Origin: Methylopila sp. M107
GTDB lineage: Bacteria > Pseudomonadota > Alphaproteobacteria > Rhizobiales > Methylopilaceae
Length of the DNA stretch: 64,000 nt
Assembly (NCBI RefSeq): GCF_000384475.1
Contig: NZ_ARWB01000001.1
Location: 351,305-415,304 of the forward strand
Direction: 5' to 3'
The position numbers and the translations under genes are program-made. Shown in pieces: positions 39,284 through 48,491 of this stretch (position 1 is the first letter of the stretch; each line of letters begins with the position of its first letter). The notes beneath the pieces were generated by a model. The model worked only from the letters and a program-made list of their open reading frames with translations, made no database searches and had not been told where the DNA came from.

Positions 39284-41980
39284 TCATGCCGCGCGCCGCG
39301 CCGCATAGCGGCCGTCCGGGAGCAGGTCGATCCGTCCATAGCGCGTGAGCGTGCCGAGCGCCTGGGCGACCCGCACGCCGCGCTTGCTCGAGACGCCTTT
39401 GAACTGCGCTGCGATCTCGTCGGCGGAGAGCGGACGTCCCGCGCGGGCGAGCGCGGCTTCGACGACGAGCGGCTGCTCGTAGGGGTCGGACGGGAAGGTG
39501 TCGGGGCCGGCGACCGGAGCGGCCGACGCAGCCACGAGCTGAGGCTGGCTCGCCTTCGGCGACGTGTCGGCACCGAAGCGGCGCTGCTGATAGTCCGGCC
39601 GCAGCCAGCGCACCTGCCCGGCGGCTTCTTCCGCTGCGCGTTCGGTATTGAGCGCCACCAACCGCGCGAGGATTTCTTCGTCGGGGAGGTTCTGAGGCCA
39701 GCCATAGGCTTCGAACGCCAGCCGGTCGATCGTCTCGTGAAGTTCGTTCAGGATGAGCACGAAACCGCGCTCTTTGACGTCCTCCTCCGCGTCCGAGAGC
39801 CGGGCGCCAGATCGGACGGCCGTGGCGACATTGTACAGGGCGGTCAGCGTGATGTCGGCTTGGCCGGTCTGGACCCGCTTGCGCAAGGCGTCGAGTTCCT
39901 CAGCGGCCTCCGCCATGGCGCGTCGCAGCGGCAGGGTCGGGTCCGGGAAGGGGAACGGGTCGAAACAGCGCGATTTCGAGTAGCGGGGATCGTTGCCGAC
40001 GCCGAGCCGGCCGCCGACCATCGGCGCCCATGTCGTGTGAATTCGGCTCGACAGCGCCGCGAGCGTAGCGGCGTCGTCGCTCGCGACGGCCACGACCATG
40101 TTGTCCGGCAGGGTCGTGGCGTCGAGGAACTGGAACACCCGGTGCTTCGCCGTTTCGACGGTCGCGATGTATCGGTCGAGCCCTTCTAGGGCCGGACGCA
40201 GCTCCCGACGCGGCTCGCCGAACAGCCACCAGTTGTCGCGATAGGAAGCACGATTGTTCGAGAGGCGCTCCGGCCGGACCGTCGCCAACAGGTGCTGGTA
40301 GAGTTCCGGATAGCTTTGTCGGGTTTGATCGGCGTCCAGCCCGAGGAGGTCGATAACCATCTTGCCCCGTGACTTGCCCGCCAGGTCCCTGCCGTTGCGA
40401 TAGTGGCGGATATGGCGCTCGAGGCCGGCCCGGCGCCCAAGCCCGAGACGCCGGGCCTCCTCCGGGGTGACGATGAACCCGTGGCCATGCAGCTTGACGC
40501 CCGGCGAGCAGAGTCCCGCGTTCGCGGTCAGTTCGACCGTTCGCGTCGCGTCGACGCCAATGCTGAGATCCGGGTTGATGCGGCCGACCAGCCGCGCGAA
40601 AGCGAGGGCCGGTTCGTCGGCGTCGAGCCCGCCTTCGCTGACGACGGGACACAGGACGCCTTGGCGCGCGCCGTTTTCGGCGACCGTCATCGCGATGCGC
40701 ACCGCCGCAGATTCGCGCGTCGCCGTGGTCCAGGGATGGTCCGGCACCGCGAAGATCAATGAGATCGGTCTTTGTGATCCGAGATGGCGCTCCACCGTCC
40801 GGCGCTGGAAGACCTGGCTGATCGAGTTGGTCGTCACGAACCCGAAGCGCCGCAGCGCCGTCGCCTCTTGGGCCAGGAGCTCCGCCGCGCGGTCCCACCA
40901 GTACATTACGAAGTCCGCGCTCTCGTTCATGTCCGGATGCGCCGACCACAGCGCCTGCGCGTAGCCGGAGCCGAGGCGGGATCTCAGGTCCTTTCCGCCG
41001 ATGAAAGGCGGGTTGCCCACGATGAACTCCGCCGCGGGCCACGTAGGTCGCCGCGCGTTCGGATAAGCCTCGACCCGCGCGCCGCCCCGCTCAGTCACCG
41101 CGGGCAGCGGGAAGCCGTTCCAGGTCAGCGCTGCGTCATAACCTGCGCCGGAACCGAAGTTGATGTTCCTGAACGCGCGCAGAATCGGCTCGCTCGGATG
41201 GCCGGTGCGGGCTCGGTAGTGCTGTTGGAAATAGCCGATCCAGATCACCAGCTCCGCAATCGCGGCGGCGCGCGGGTTGAGCTCGAGCCCGAGGAACTGG
41301 TGTGGATCGACGGTTTCCCTCTCGAGGCCGAGCCGTTCGGGTTCGCCCAGTCCGGCCAGCGTCTCGAGCACCTCGCCCTCGAGCGCCTTCATCATTTCCA
41401 GCGCGACATAGAGAAAGTTCCCAGTGCCGCAAGCCGGGTCGAGCACCCGCGTCGCACAGAGCTTGTGAAGGAAGGTCCTGATCGTCGCGACCGCCTTGCG
41501 GTCCTCGCCGGTTTCCTTCTGGCTCTCAGCGCGCGTCAGCGCCGCTTGCCAGTCCGCGCGCAGCGGCTCCATCACGGTCGCTTCGACCAAGCGCTGCACG
41601 TAGGAGCGGGGCGTGTAGTGCGCGCCGAGCTTCCGTCGTTCGACCGGATCGAGCGCCTGCTCGAGCAGCGTTCCGAAGATTGCGGGATCGACCGCTCGCC
41701 AGTCCGCCCTCGACGCCGCCAGCAGTTCGCCGATTTCTTCGGCTCGCAGGTCATAGACGCGGGCGTCGCGGAACAGGTTGCCGTTGAAGTGGAGGAGATG
41801 CGTGCGAAACGCCGAGAAGAAGCGCTTCTCGTGATCTCTCTGGTCCATCTTTGACCAGAGTTCCCGCAGCATCGGCGCGAGCGCCTTGGGTGAGGAGACG
41901 CAGTCCTCGAGCAATCCGGCGAATGCGCCCTTCGGCAACAGCCCCACGCTGCTTGCGAACATCGTGAAGATGCAGCGCAT
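39284..41980 (-). CDS. MmeI-like (type IIL) restriction-modification protein, C-terminal part with methyltransferase
   Basis: An 898-residue ORF, the larger piece of a gene split by one TAG at 42005-42007. It holds the helical spacer (FLMRC-type start, GAHYTPRSYVQRLVEA), the adenine methyltransferase domain with SAM motif I (DPACGTGNF, 181-189) and catalytic motif IV (NPPF, 323-326), a target-recognition region and the family block FDPFPFPDPTLPLRRAMAEA. A C-terminal winged-helix-like tail (VVEAALARAGRPLSADEIAAQ) follows. The order matches MmeI-type enzymes, which methylate one strand and cut at a distance with a nuclease domain at the N-terminus. The piece upstream is in the same frame, so this is likely a single gene of 1138 codons with a nonsense mutation. 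Confidence 0.88.
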   Translation of the reverse strand: MRCIFTMFASSVGLLPKGAFAGLLEDCVSSPKALAPMLRELWSKMDQRDHEKRFFSAFRTHLLHFNGNLFRDARVYDLRAEEIGELLAASRADWRAVDPAIFGTLLEQALDPVERRKLGAHYTPRSYVQRLVEATVMEPLRADWQAALTRAESQKETGEDRKAVATIRTFLHKLCATRVLDPACGTGNFLYVALEMMKALEGEVLETLAGLGEPERLGLERETVDPHQFLGLELNPRAAAIAELVIWIGYFQQHYRARTGHPSEPILRAFRNINFGSGAGYDAALTWNGFPLPAVTERGGARVEAYPNARRPTWPAAEFIVGNPPFIGGKDLRSRLGSGYAQALWSAHPDMNESADFVMYWWDRAAELLAQEATALRRFGFVTTNSISQVFQRRTVERHLGSQRPISLIFAVPDHPWTTATRESAAVRIAMTVAENGARQGVLCPVVSEGGLDADEPALAFARLVGRINPDLSIGVDATRTVELTANAGLCSPGVKLHGHGFIVTPEEARRLGLGRRAGLERHIRHYRNGRDLAGKSRGKMVIDLLGLDADQTRQSYPELYQHLLATVRPERLSNNRASYRDNWWLFGEPRRELRPALEGLDRYIATVETAKHRVFQFLDATTLPDNMVVAVASDDAATLAALSSRIHTTWAPMVGGRLGVGNDPRYSKSRCFDPFPFPDPTLPLRRAMAEAAEELDALRKRVQTGQADITLTALYNVATAVRSGARLSDAEEDVKERGFVLILNELHETIDRLAFEAYGWPQNLPDEEILARLVALNTERAAEEAAGQVRWLRPDYQQRRFGADTSPKASQPQLVAASAAPVAGPDTFPSDPYEQPLVVEAALARAGRPLSADEIAAQFKGVSSKRGVRVAQALGTLTRYGRIDLLPDGRYAARRAA

Positions 41981-42004
41981 CAGAAAATGCGCGATCGCCT
42001 CAGC

Positions 42005-42700
42005 CTAGCCGTTGTGCCGCGCCTCGAGCGCCTTCGAGATGATGGCGAGCTGCTGCGCGATCCCGCGCGTCACCTGCGCGGCGGCGCGTGTCGGATCGAG
42101 CGAGGCGGGGTTTTCCCAAACCGTCTTCAGTCGATCGAGCACGGCCGGATCGCGCAGATCATGCAGGTACACACGAAAGTTCTGTCTGTCGGGGAAAGGG
42201 CCGTATCCGCGCCCGGTGCCGGAAAAGTCGGCGTAGAGTTCGAGGCAGTTGCCGACGTCGCATGTGATCAGGAAGGGCGGTGCGGCGTGGTCCGCGTCGA
42301 GCAGGAAGACATAGGCCTCCGCCTGCCGACGCGCGTTCAGCATCATGACGTCCCAACCGCGTGCGATCGAGCGGCGGCCAAGAGCGACAGGCTCCTCCAG
42401 CATCTCGAATTGTCCGGGAAGCGCATTCTTGCGGCCTGGAAGCCGGGACTGCTTGGCTTCCAATATGAAACATCCGCGCTTGTAGAGATCGATCCGCCGC
42501 GGGGCACCCGCGCACTCCGGCCTGCGTTGCCTGACCGCGCGCTCGAAAACGTAGTTGTTGCGGCTGGCGTCCGCACCAGAAACCTCGGGCCGCGCGACGC
42601 CGAGCACGTCGCAGAGTTCGTAGAGAAATCCCTGGTAATTGGCGCGCTCCGCGCCGCCCTCGCGCGCGGTCCAGCGGGTGAGAAACGCCTCCAGCTCCAA
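42005..42700 (-). CDS. MmeI-like protein, N-terminal nuclease fragment
   Basis: A 231-residue ORF that starts with TTG (CGGAG eight bases upstream) and ends in TAG. It contains a PD-(D/E)xK nuclease centre: Asp71, Glu81 and Lys83 in RIDLYKRGCFILEAKQS. The stretch after the TAG continues in the same frame as AEAIAHFLMRCIFTMFAS, the usual continuation in homologous single-chain enzymes. The fragment on its own has no methyltransferase. An ATG at 42737 lies in another frame. It is probably the 5' part of a broken gene; readthrough or separate function cannot be excluded. Confidence 0.8.
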   Translation of the reverse strand: MELEAFLTRWTAREGGAERANYQGFLYELCDVLGVARPEVSGADASRNNYVFERAVRQRRPECAGAPRRIDLYKRGCFILEAKQSRLPGRKNALPGQFEMLEEPVALGRRSIARGWDVMMLNARRQAEAYVFLLDADHAAPPFLITCDVGNCLELYADFSGTGRGYGPFPDRQNFRVYLHDLRDPAVLDRLKTVWENPASLDPTRAAAQVTRGIAQQLAIISKALEARHNG

Positions 42701-42793
42701 CGCCCCGCTCCGGTTGTGCGACCAGAGCGATGCTCATCTTAAGATTGCATAACCGTCAATACGCAACTACGGGTAAATGCGCGCGTGTCGGAC

Positions 42794-43825
42794 CTACCTC
42801 GAGTCGTTTCCCAAAAGCGCGCCGAGGTTCTGGGTCCGCCGCTCCGTCAGCCTCGCCGCGAGCCAATCGGCGCTCGTCTTCGAGCCGGCCGCCTTTGCGA
42901 AGGCGAGAAACGCGTCGCGATAGGGCAGCCAGGCGCGCTGCGCCGTCTTGATCCCGTCCTTGGTCACCGTGCCCCAGAGACCTTGGTCGTCGAGCGCCTG
43001 GACCTTCCTGTAAGCCGCGTTCAGCGCAGCGTCTGCGTCAGTTAGGCTCGCGCCGGCCGGCGGCGGCGCGGCCGAAAACACGGCCCGGAGCGTCTCGAGA
43101 AAGGCGGTCTCCTCATCGTCCTGCGCCTCGGTGATCAAGGCGCCGCGCGCCGTGCCGCTGATGTCGACCTCGTTGTCGGCGACCGCCGTCCTGTAGGCCT
43201 CAAAGGCCTTTCGCAGCGAAGCGTAGCCGGCTTTGGCTTTGGAGTTGAAGCGCGCGGTCAACCGGGCGATCTCGGCGTCGCGCTCCGCGCCCTTGACCCT
43301 GCTCGCCCGCCCCGTGCAGGCGCTCTGCATCATTCCGGAGGTGATGTCGTCGCAGAAATCGAATCGGATCTTGCCCGCCTCCGCGCCCTTCGCCTTGCGT
43401 TCGAGCAGATGTCCGACGCGCCCGGAAATCTCCGCCGGCGCGCCGCCGGCGTCGCATGCATAGGCGATGGCGAGGTCGTCGTCGCGCGCGACGCCGTCGC
43501 CATTGGCGAAAATCATCGAAAGCACGGCGGCGCGGCCGATGAAGTCGTCCTCGCCGCCCGAAAGCGCGCAGGCGCGGGCGGCGCGATGGTCGGGTTTGCC
43601 CCCGACGCCGTCATAGAGCGACAGCGGATCGCAGCCCTTCGGAGCGGCGCCGGCGCTGTCTGACGCGGGGCGGGGCAGGGCGCCGGCCTTGTTGCAGGCC
43701 TCGACGACGCCCCGGTCGTCGGCGCGCGCGGGGGCTGCGACGGCGAGGACGGCGGAGCAGAGCGACGCCCAAACGAGCGGACTGCGTGTTTCGAGACGCC
43801 GTCCTGACGGACGGCTCCTCAGCAT
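42794..43825 (-). CDS. Exported LprI-like (DUF1311) protein
   Basis: A 343-residue product with a signal peptide (about 18-36, ending PARADD), a Cys-containing middle region with Sel1-like hints (LSMIFANGDGVARDDDLAIAYACD), and a C-terminal LprI/DUF1311 domain (ALNAAYRKVQALDDQG, then AQRAWLPYRDAFLAFAKA). LprI-domain proteins are periplasmic; some inhibit lysozyme. The start region lies in an inverted repeat (43791-43892), which makes the exact start uncertain; the ATG at 43825 is chosen over the one at 43897. Confidence 0.75.
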   Translation of the reverse strand: MLRSRPSGRRLETRSPLVWASLCSAVLAVAAPARADDRGVVEACNKAGALPRPASDSAGAAPKGCDPLSLYDGVGGKPDHRAARACALSGGEDDFIGRAAVLSMIFANGDGVARDDDLAIAYACDAGGAPAEISGRVGHLLERKAKGAEAGKIRFDFCDDITSGMMQSACTGRASRVKGAERDAEIARLTARFNSKAKAGYASLRKAFEAYRTAVADNEVDISGTARGALITEAQDDEETAFLETLRAVFSAAPPPAGASLTDADAALNAAYRKVQALDDQGLWGTVTKDGIKTAQRAWLPYRDAFLAFAKAAGSKTSADWLAARLTERRTQNLGALLGNDSR

Positions 43826-43892
43826 GAGGGAGCGGTGAGGCAAGCAAAAACCTCCCTCATGCTGAGGAGCCCGCTTCTTGCGGGCGTCTCGA
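43791..43892. repeat. Imperfect inverted repeat at the start of the LprI-like gene
   Basis: Left arm 43791-43831 (TCGAGACGCC, then GGCTCCTCAGCATGAGGGA) and right arm 43853-43892 (TCCCTCATGCTGAGGAGCC, then GGGCGTCTCGA) are complementary except for a small central difference. It sits over the first codons of the gene and its likely ribosome site. Confidence 0.75.
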
Positions 43893-43918
43893 AGCAAGCA
43901 GTCCGGTTCCGCGAGGCT

Positions 43919-46798
43919 TCATCGCCCGCGCCGCTTCGGCCCTTGCCGCCTGCCCCCCGGCCGGAAATTCGCCGTCATCATGTCCGGCTTTTCGCGCGGC
44001 GCGGCGCCCGTCAGCGGGGCGACGCGGTCGGTGCCCGGGCCCATGTCGTCTAGGTTCGGCGCCGCCAGCCGCGAGCCTTTCGGCGGCGTGTTCGCGGCGC
44101 GGCCGTATTTGCGTTCGCCCTTATAGACGCCCGCCCGGTCTTCCACCGCATATTGCCGCGCCATCGGGTCGTCGGCGAGCGCCAGCTCGGTCTCCTGCAG
44201 CCGCTTGACCTCGTCGCGCAGCCGCGCCGCCGTCTCGAATTCGAGGTCGGCCGCCGCCTTGCGCATCTTCTGCTCGAGATCGGCGATGGTGGCCTTGAGG
44301 TTGTGCCCGATCTTCGGCGTGTCCTCCGAAAATCCCTTGTCGACTGTGACGCGGTCGCGCTCGTAGACCGAATTCATGATGTCGCCGATCTCGCGCTTGA
44401 TCGACTCCGGCGTGATGCCGTGTTCGGCGTTGTAGGCGAGCTGCTTTTCGCGGCGCCGGTCGGTCTCGGCCATGGCGCGCTTCATCGAGCCGGTTTCTTG
44501 GTCGGCGTAGAGGATCACCCGCCCGTCGACGTTGCGGGCCGCACGGCCGATGGTCTGCACCAGCGAGGTCTCCGATCGCAGAAAACCTTCCTTGTCGGCG
44601 TCGAGGATCGCCACCAGCGCGCATTCGGGAATGTCGAGGCCCTCGCGCAAAAGATTGATGCCGACCAGCACGTCATAGGCGCCGAGCCTGAGATCCCGGA
44701 TGATCTCGATGCGCTCCAGCGTGTCGATGTCGGAATGCATGTAGCGGACCCGGATTCCCTGCTCGTGCAGATACTCCGTGAGGTCCTCGGCCATGCGCTT
44801 GGTGAGCACCGTGACGAGCGAGCGATAGCCCTTGGCCGCGACCTCGCGCACCTCGCCCAAGAGGTCGTCGACCTGGGAGCGGGCGGGGCGGATGTCGACC
44901 GGCGGGTCGATCAGCCCGGTCGGGCGGATCACCTGCTCGGTGAACACGCCGCCGGTCTGCTCCATCTCCCATGTCCCGGGCGTCGCCGAGACATGCACGG
45001 TCTGGGGCCGCATCGCGTCCCATTCTTCGAAGCGCATCGGGCGGTTGTCCATGCAGCTCGGCAGCCGGAAGCCATATTCCGCGAGCGTCGCTTTCCGCCG
45101 GAAGTCGCCGCGATACATGCCGCCGATCTGCGGCACGGTGACGTGGCTCTCGTCGGTGAACACCAGCGCGTTGTCGGGCAGGTATTCGAACAATGTGGGC
45201 GGCGGCTCGCCGGGGAGGCGGCCGGTCAGCCAGCGCGAATAGTTCTCGATGCCGGCGCAGCTGCCTGTCGCCTCCATCATCTCGAGGTCGAACGAGGTGC
45301 GCTGGTCGAGCCGCTGCGCCTCCAGCAGCCGGCCCATCTTGGTGAGCTCGGTCAGCCGCGCCTTCAGCTCGTCCTTGATGCCCTTGATGGCCTGGTTCAG
45401 CGTCGGCCGCGGCGTCACGTAATGCGAGTTGGCGTAGATGCGGACGCTCGCGAGGTCCTGCATCTTGGCGCCGGTCAGCGGGTCGAACTCCTGGATCGAC
45501 TCGATCTCGTCGCCGAACAGGCCGATGCGCCAGGCGCGGTCCTCGTAATGCGCCGGGAACACCTCGATCGTGTCGCCGCGCACCCGGAAGGTGCCGCGCA
45601 CGAAGTTGATGTCGGCGCGCTTGTACTGCAACGCCACGAGGTCGGCCATGAACTGCCGTTGCGGGATCTGCTCGCCGACCCGTACGGTGAAGGTCATAGA
45701 GGTGTAGGTCTCGACCGAGCCGATGCCGTAGATGCAGGACACCGAGGCCACGATGATGACGTCGTCGCGCTCCAGCAGCGAGCGCGTCGCGGAGTGGCGC
45801 ATGCGGTCGATCTGCTCGTTGATCGAGCTTTCCTTCTCGATATAGGTGTCGGAGCGCGCGACGTAGGCTTCCGGCTGGTAGTAGTCGTAATAGGAGACGA
45901 AGTACTCGACCGCGTTCTCGGGGAAGAACGACTTGAACTCGCCATAGAGCTGCGCCGCGAGCGTCTTGTTCGGCGCGAGGATCAGGGCAGGGCGCTGCGT
46001 CTCCTCGATGATCTTGGCCATCGTGAAGGTCTTGCCAGAGCCGGTGACGCCGAGCAGCACCTGGTCGCGGTCCTGCTTGCGGATGCCGTCGACCAGCTCC
46101 GCGATCGCGGTCGGCTGGTCGCCCTTCGGCTCGAACGGGCTCGCCAGAACGAATTTCTGGCCGCTTTCGAGCTTGTCCGGGCGGGTGGGGCGATGCGGAA
46201 CCCACGGCTTGCCCTGCAGCTCGGGCCGCCCGTGCTGGATCAGGTTTTCCAATGCCGCGACGGTCGCCGAGACGCCGGCCGAGGGGTCGAAGTCCGCGGG
46301 TAGGGCGCCGATGTCGGTCTCGGGCGTCGCCCCGAACCCGCGCGGCGCCTTCTGGGGGTCTGGCGCGGGCTCGTGATCGGCGAGCTGCTTGCGCTTGCCT
46401 TTCGGAGCAGGCGCCGCCGCGCCCCCTCTCCCCTTGCGGGAGAGGGTTGGGGTGAGGGGTGACGGCGGCGCGTTTTCGTCATGCCCCGGCGTGTCCGGGG
46501 CATCCAGTCCTCCGTCACGCGGCGCTTGGGCGTCTGGACTGGATCCCCCGGACAAGCCGGGGGATGACGATCCATCCTGCTTCGTCGGCGCCTCGCTCGC
46601 CGCCTTCGCGGTCTCGCGATCCGCGATCGTCCGGCGCGCCGCGTCGGCGGCCGCGCCGCGGCGTCCGAGCGCTTTCAGCAGTTCGGGATCGGCGTCGATC
46701 GCGACGTCGGCGTCAAACGCGGCCTGAGGCGATTCCTCGAAGCCGCCGCGGCGGGATGGCTTTGGCATGGGGGGAAGATGGGGGATCGGGTGGCGCAT
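43919..46798 (-). CDS. uvrB: Excinuclease ABC subunit B (UvrB) with long N-terminal extension
   Basis: DNA-damage helicase of nucleotide excision repair, 959 residues against about 670 in E. coli. The extra N-terminal 200 residues are low-complexity and contain repeat-derived peptides (about 77-125). The canonical part follows: Walker A GVTGSGKT, the beta-hairpin [20 protein letters not shown], helicase motifs [13 protein letters not shown] and TIGRAARN, and the C-terminal UVR motif [20 protein letters not shown]. The start at 46798 has GGAAG upstream; an ATG at 46768 ([12 protein letters not shown]) is the alternative. It is a single complete frame. Confidence 0.96.
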   Translation of the reverse strand: MRHPIPHLPPMPKPSRRGGFEESPQAAFDADVAIDADPELLKALGRRGAAADAARRTIADRETAKAASEAPTKQDGSSSPGLSGGSSPDAQAPRDGGLDAPDTPGHDENAPPSPLTPTLSRKGRGGAAAPAPKGKRKQLADHEPAPDPQKAPRGFGATPETDIGALPADFDPSAGVSATVAALENLIQHGRPELQGKPWVPHRPTRPDKLESGQKFVLASPFEPKGDQPTAIAELVDGIRKQDRDQVLLGVTGSGKTFTMAKIIEETQRPALILAPNKTLAAQLYGEFKSFFPENAVEYFVSYYDYYQPEAYVARSDTYIEKESSINEQIDRMRHSATRSLLERDDVIIVASVSCIYGIGSVETYTSMTFTVRVGEQIPQRQFMADLVALQYKRADINFVRGTFRVRGDTIEVFPAHYEDRAWRIGLFGDEIESIQEFDPLTGAKMQDLASVRIYANSHYVTPRPTLNQAIKGIKDELKARLTELTKMGRLLEAQRLDQRTSFDLEMMEATGSCAGIENYSRWLTGRLPGEPPPTLFEYLPDNALVFTDESHVTVPQIGGMYRGDFRRKATLAEYGFRLPSCMDNRPMRFEEWDAMRPQTVHVSATPGTWEMEQTGGVFTEQVIRPTGLIDPPVDIRPARSQVDDLLGEVREVAAKGYRSLVTVLTKRMAEDLTEYLHEQGIRVRYMHSDIDTLERIEIIRDLRLGAYDVLVGINLLREGLDIPECALVAILDADKEGFLRSETSLVQTIGRAARNVDGRVILYADQETGSMKRAMAETDRRREKQLAYNAEHGITPESIKREIGDIMNSVYERDRVTVDKGFSEDTPKIGHNLKATIADLEQKMRKAAADLEFETAARLRDEVKRLQETELALADDPMARQYAVEDRAGVYKGERKYGRAANTPPKGSRLAAPNLDDMGPGTDRVAPLTGAAPREKPDMMTANFRPGGRRQGPKRRGR
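46421..46462. repeat. Short palindromic repeat inside uvrB
   Basis: GCCCCCTCTCCCCTTGCGGG followed by AGAGGGTTGGGGTGAGGGG, a common intergenic repeat type here translated within uvrB as [15 protein letters not shown]. Confidence 0.75.
46477..46570. repeat. CCCCGG-arm palindromic repeat inside uvrB
   Basis: Arms GTCATGCCCCGGCGTGTCC and GGACAAGCCGGGGGATGAC, same family as the element at 21570-21671. It is read through in frame as SSSPGLSGG, a linker, then [11 protein letters not shown]. Confidence 0.8.
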
Positions 46799-46873
46799 GA
46801 AAAGCGCTTCCGCGCAATCGGCTCGGCCTCCGGTCGCAACCGTCGGGGAAGGCAGCGTAAGCTGGCGCTCGTG

Positions 46874-47524
46874 TCACCCTCTCTGCGCCGCTTCAAACAC
46901 CGCCCTCTGCGCCGCAAACGCCCGCTGGAACGCTGGCCGCGCCTCCGCCCGCGCCACATACGCCGCGAGGTTCCCAAACCCATTCAGCGCCTCCGCGGCC
47001 GCGGGCCTTCGCAGCGTCGAGACCATCATCAGGTCGCCGGCGGAAAAATCGCCGTCGAGCCAGTCACTTTCGCCGAGGCGAGCCGCAAGCGCCGGGAGCC
47101 GCTTCGCGATCCGGGCGCCCAGCATCGGCAGGCGCTCACCGTGCCACGGCTTGTCGCGCTCGGTCAGGATCGCCTGTTCGCGCTCGACGATCGGCGGCTC
47201 GACGGTCGCGACGGCGGAAAACATCCAGGCGATCGCGCGCGAGCGGGCGTCGGCGTCGGCCGGCAGCAAGCCCGGATGGCGCTCGGCGATGTGGAGCACG
47301 ATCGCGCCGGATTCGAACAGCGCGAGGTCGCCCGCCTCATAGGTCGGGATCTGCCCGAAGGGCTGCAGCGCGATGTGCGGCGGCTGCTTCATCGCCTCGA
47401 ACGAGACGAGGCGGACGTCATACGGAACGCCGACCTCCTCGAACGCCCAGCGCACCGGCATGTCGCGGGCGAGGCCCCGGCCGCGATCGGGCGAGGCCTC
47501 GAAGGCCGTGATGGTGGGGAGCAT
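46874..47524 (-). CDS. Glutathione S-transferase family protein (copy 2)
   Basis: A 216-residue cytosolic GST, paralogue of the one at 25754-26422: both share RDMxxRWAxEExGxPYxVRL, the QPFGQIPTYEAGDLALFESGA block and SAGDLMMVSTLR near the C-terminus. AGGAG lies before the ATG at 47524; an in-frame upstream start at 47566 adds an Arg-rich tail and is rejected. It lies 75 bases upstream of uvrB on the same strand. Confidence 0.9.
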   Translation of the reverse strand: MLPTITAFEASPDRGRGLARDMPVRWAFEEVGVPYDVRLVSFEAMKQPPHIALQPFGQIPTYEAGDLALFESGAIVLHIAERHPGLLPADADARSRAIAWMFSAVATVEPPIVEREQAILTERDKPWHGERLPMLGARIAKRLPALAARLGESDWLDGDFSAGDLMMVSTLRRPAAAEALNGFGNLAAYVARAEARPAFQRAFAAQRAVFEAAQRG

Positions 47525-47695
47525 CGGTTCTCTCCTGCGGACCGCCAGCCGGGCCGGTAGGAACATGACGAACGGCCAGCCGCCGATCCGACACGCCGAC
47601 GCGACTTTCGTGACGACAGCGCCGCCGGCGCCGCGCCGGCGCGGCGATACCGCCTAATCACGTGGTCGAGACGCGGACGGGGGTATCGCGGCTGG

Positions 47696-47923
47696 TCACG
47701 CCGCGTCGTCGGCCGCGTTCATGATCTCGGCGACGTCGGCCGGCGTCAGCTGGTACTTCGCCATCAGCCGCAGCGTGACCGCGACGGCGTGCGGCACGTC
47801 CTTGCCGGAGTCGTCGCTCGCCCAGCGCCGCGTCGTGCGCTCGTCGGTCTGGAAGAACTTGCTCGCGCTGGAGACAGTCAGCCCGACGTCGATGAGGGCG
47901 GCGCGATAGGCGGCAGGCGTCAT
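47696..47923 (-). CDS. Small helix-turn-helix-like protein
   Basis: A 75-residue protein with TVSSASKFFQTDERTTRRWA as a likely helix-turn-helix (about 16-35), followed by a helical C-terminus. It resembles small Xre-like DNA-binding proteins of alphaproteobacteria. No target is visible. GC-rich DNA without genes lies on both sides. Confidence 0.7.
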   Translation of the reverse strand: MTPAAYRAALIDVGLTVSSASKFFQTDERTTRRWASDDSGKDVPHAVAVTLRLMAKYQLTPADVAEIMNAADDAA

Positions 47924-48057
47924 GGCTGGCTCCCGGGACGCAGATGTCCGGTCGATGGATCAGCCGGTTCTGTGCGGTTCGGGCGCCGGAAGGTCAAGAA
48001 TGGCGGCCGGGCCCGCCCGCGTCTTTTGCGCGGAAGGCCCGGCCGGCCGGCTTCGGA

Positions 48058-48378
48058 TCAGCGCCAGACGCAGGTGCGGCGGACGTCGCCCCAGCGGTTG
48101 CGCGTCACGCGGCAGACGCGGCGGCGGACGGGCCGCCAACGGCGCGGGCGGACGTAGCGCGGCCGCCGGTAATAACCCCTGCGGTGATGGCGGACCTCCT
48201 GGATCTCGGACATGTCGATGTCGGACACGCGGTTGGCCGCGTCCGCAGGCTTGGCCGCGGGTTCGGGAGCATCGGCGGGTTTGATCAAGGGCGCCGCCTC
48301 GGCGCGGGTCGCGATCGCGAGGCCCGCGGCGGCGCCAGCGGCGCCGAGAAGTCCGGTGAGAAATGTCCGCCTGTGCAT
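48058..48378 (-). CDS. Tat-signal Arg-rich exported protein
   Basis: A 106-residue product. The N-terminus has a Tat-like signal (RRTFLTGLLGAAGAAAGLAI, ending EAAP). After a Pro/Ala-rich spacer the C-terminal 45 residues are protamine-like: RRGYYRRPRYVRPRRWRPV, then CRVTRNRWGDVRRTC. The two Cys may pair. Similar Arg-rich secreted proteins occur in Bradyrhizobium and relatives. Function unknown; binding to anionic surfaces or nucleic acid is a guess. Confidence 0.7.
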   Translation of the reverse strand: MHRRTFLTGLLGAAGAAAGLAIATRAEAAPLIKPADAPEPAAKPADAANRVSDIDMSEIQEVRHHRRGYYRRPRYVRPRRWRPVRRRVCRVTRNRWGDVRRTCVWR

Positions 48379-48491
48379 GTCGCCTCCTGATGATGCGTGG
48401 GGACGGTCGAGCTAGAGGCGGGAGCGGCAGAGTCCACTCAAGCTTTTGTGCGGAAAGCAGAAAGCCTAGAGGCTGTTGGCGACAAAAATCG

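Noticed and set aside
42159-42737. Alternative ORF with ATG start over the MmeI-like N-terminus
   Set aside because: It is out of frame with the nuclease motif and reads as low-sense Arg/Ala-rich sequence.
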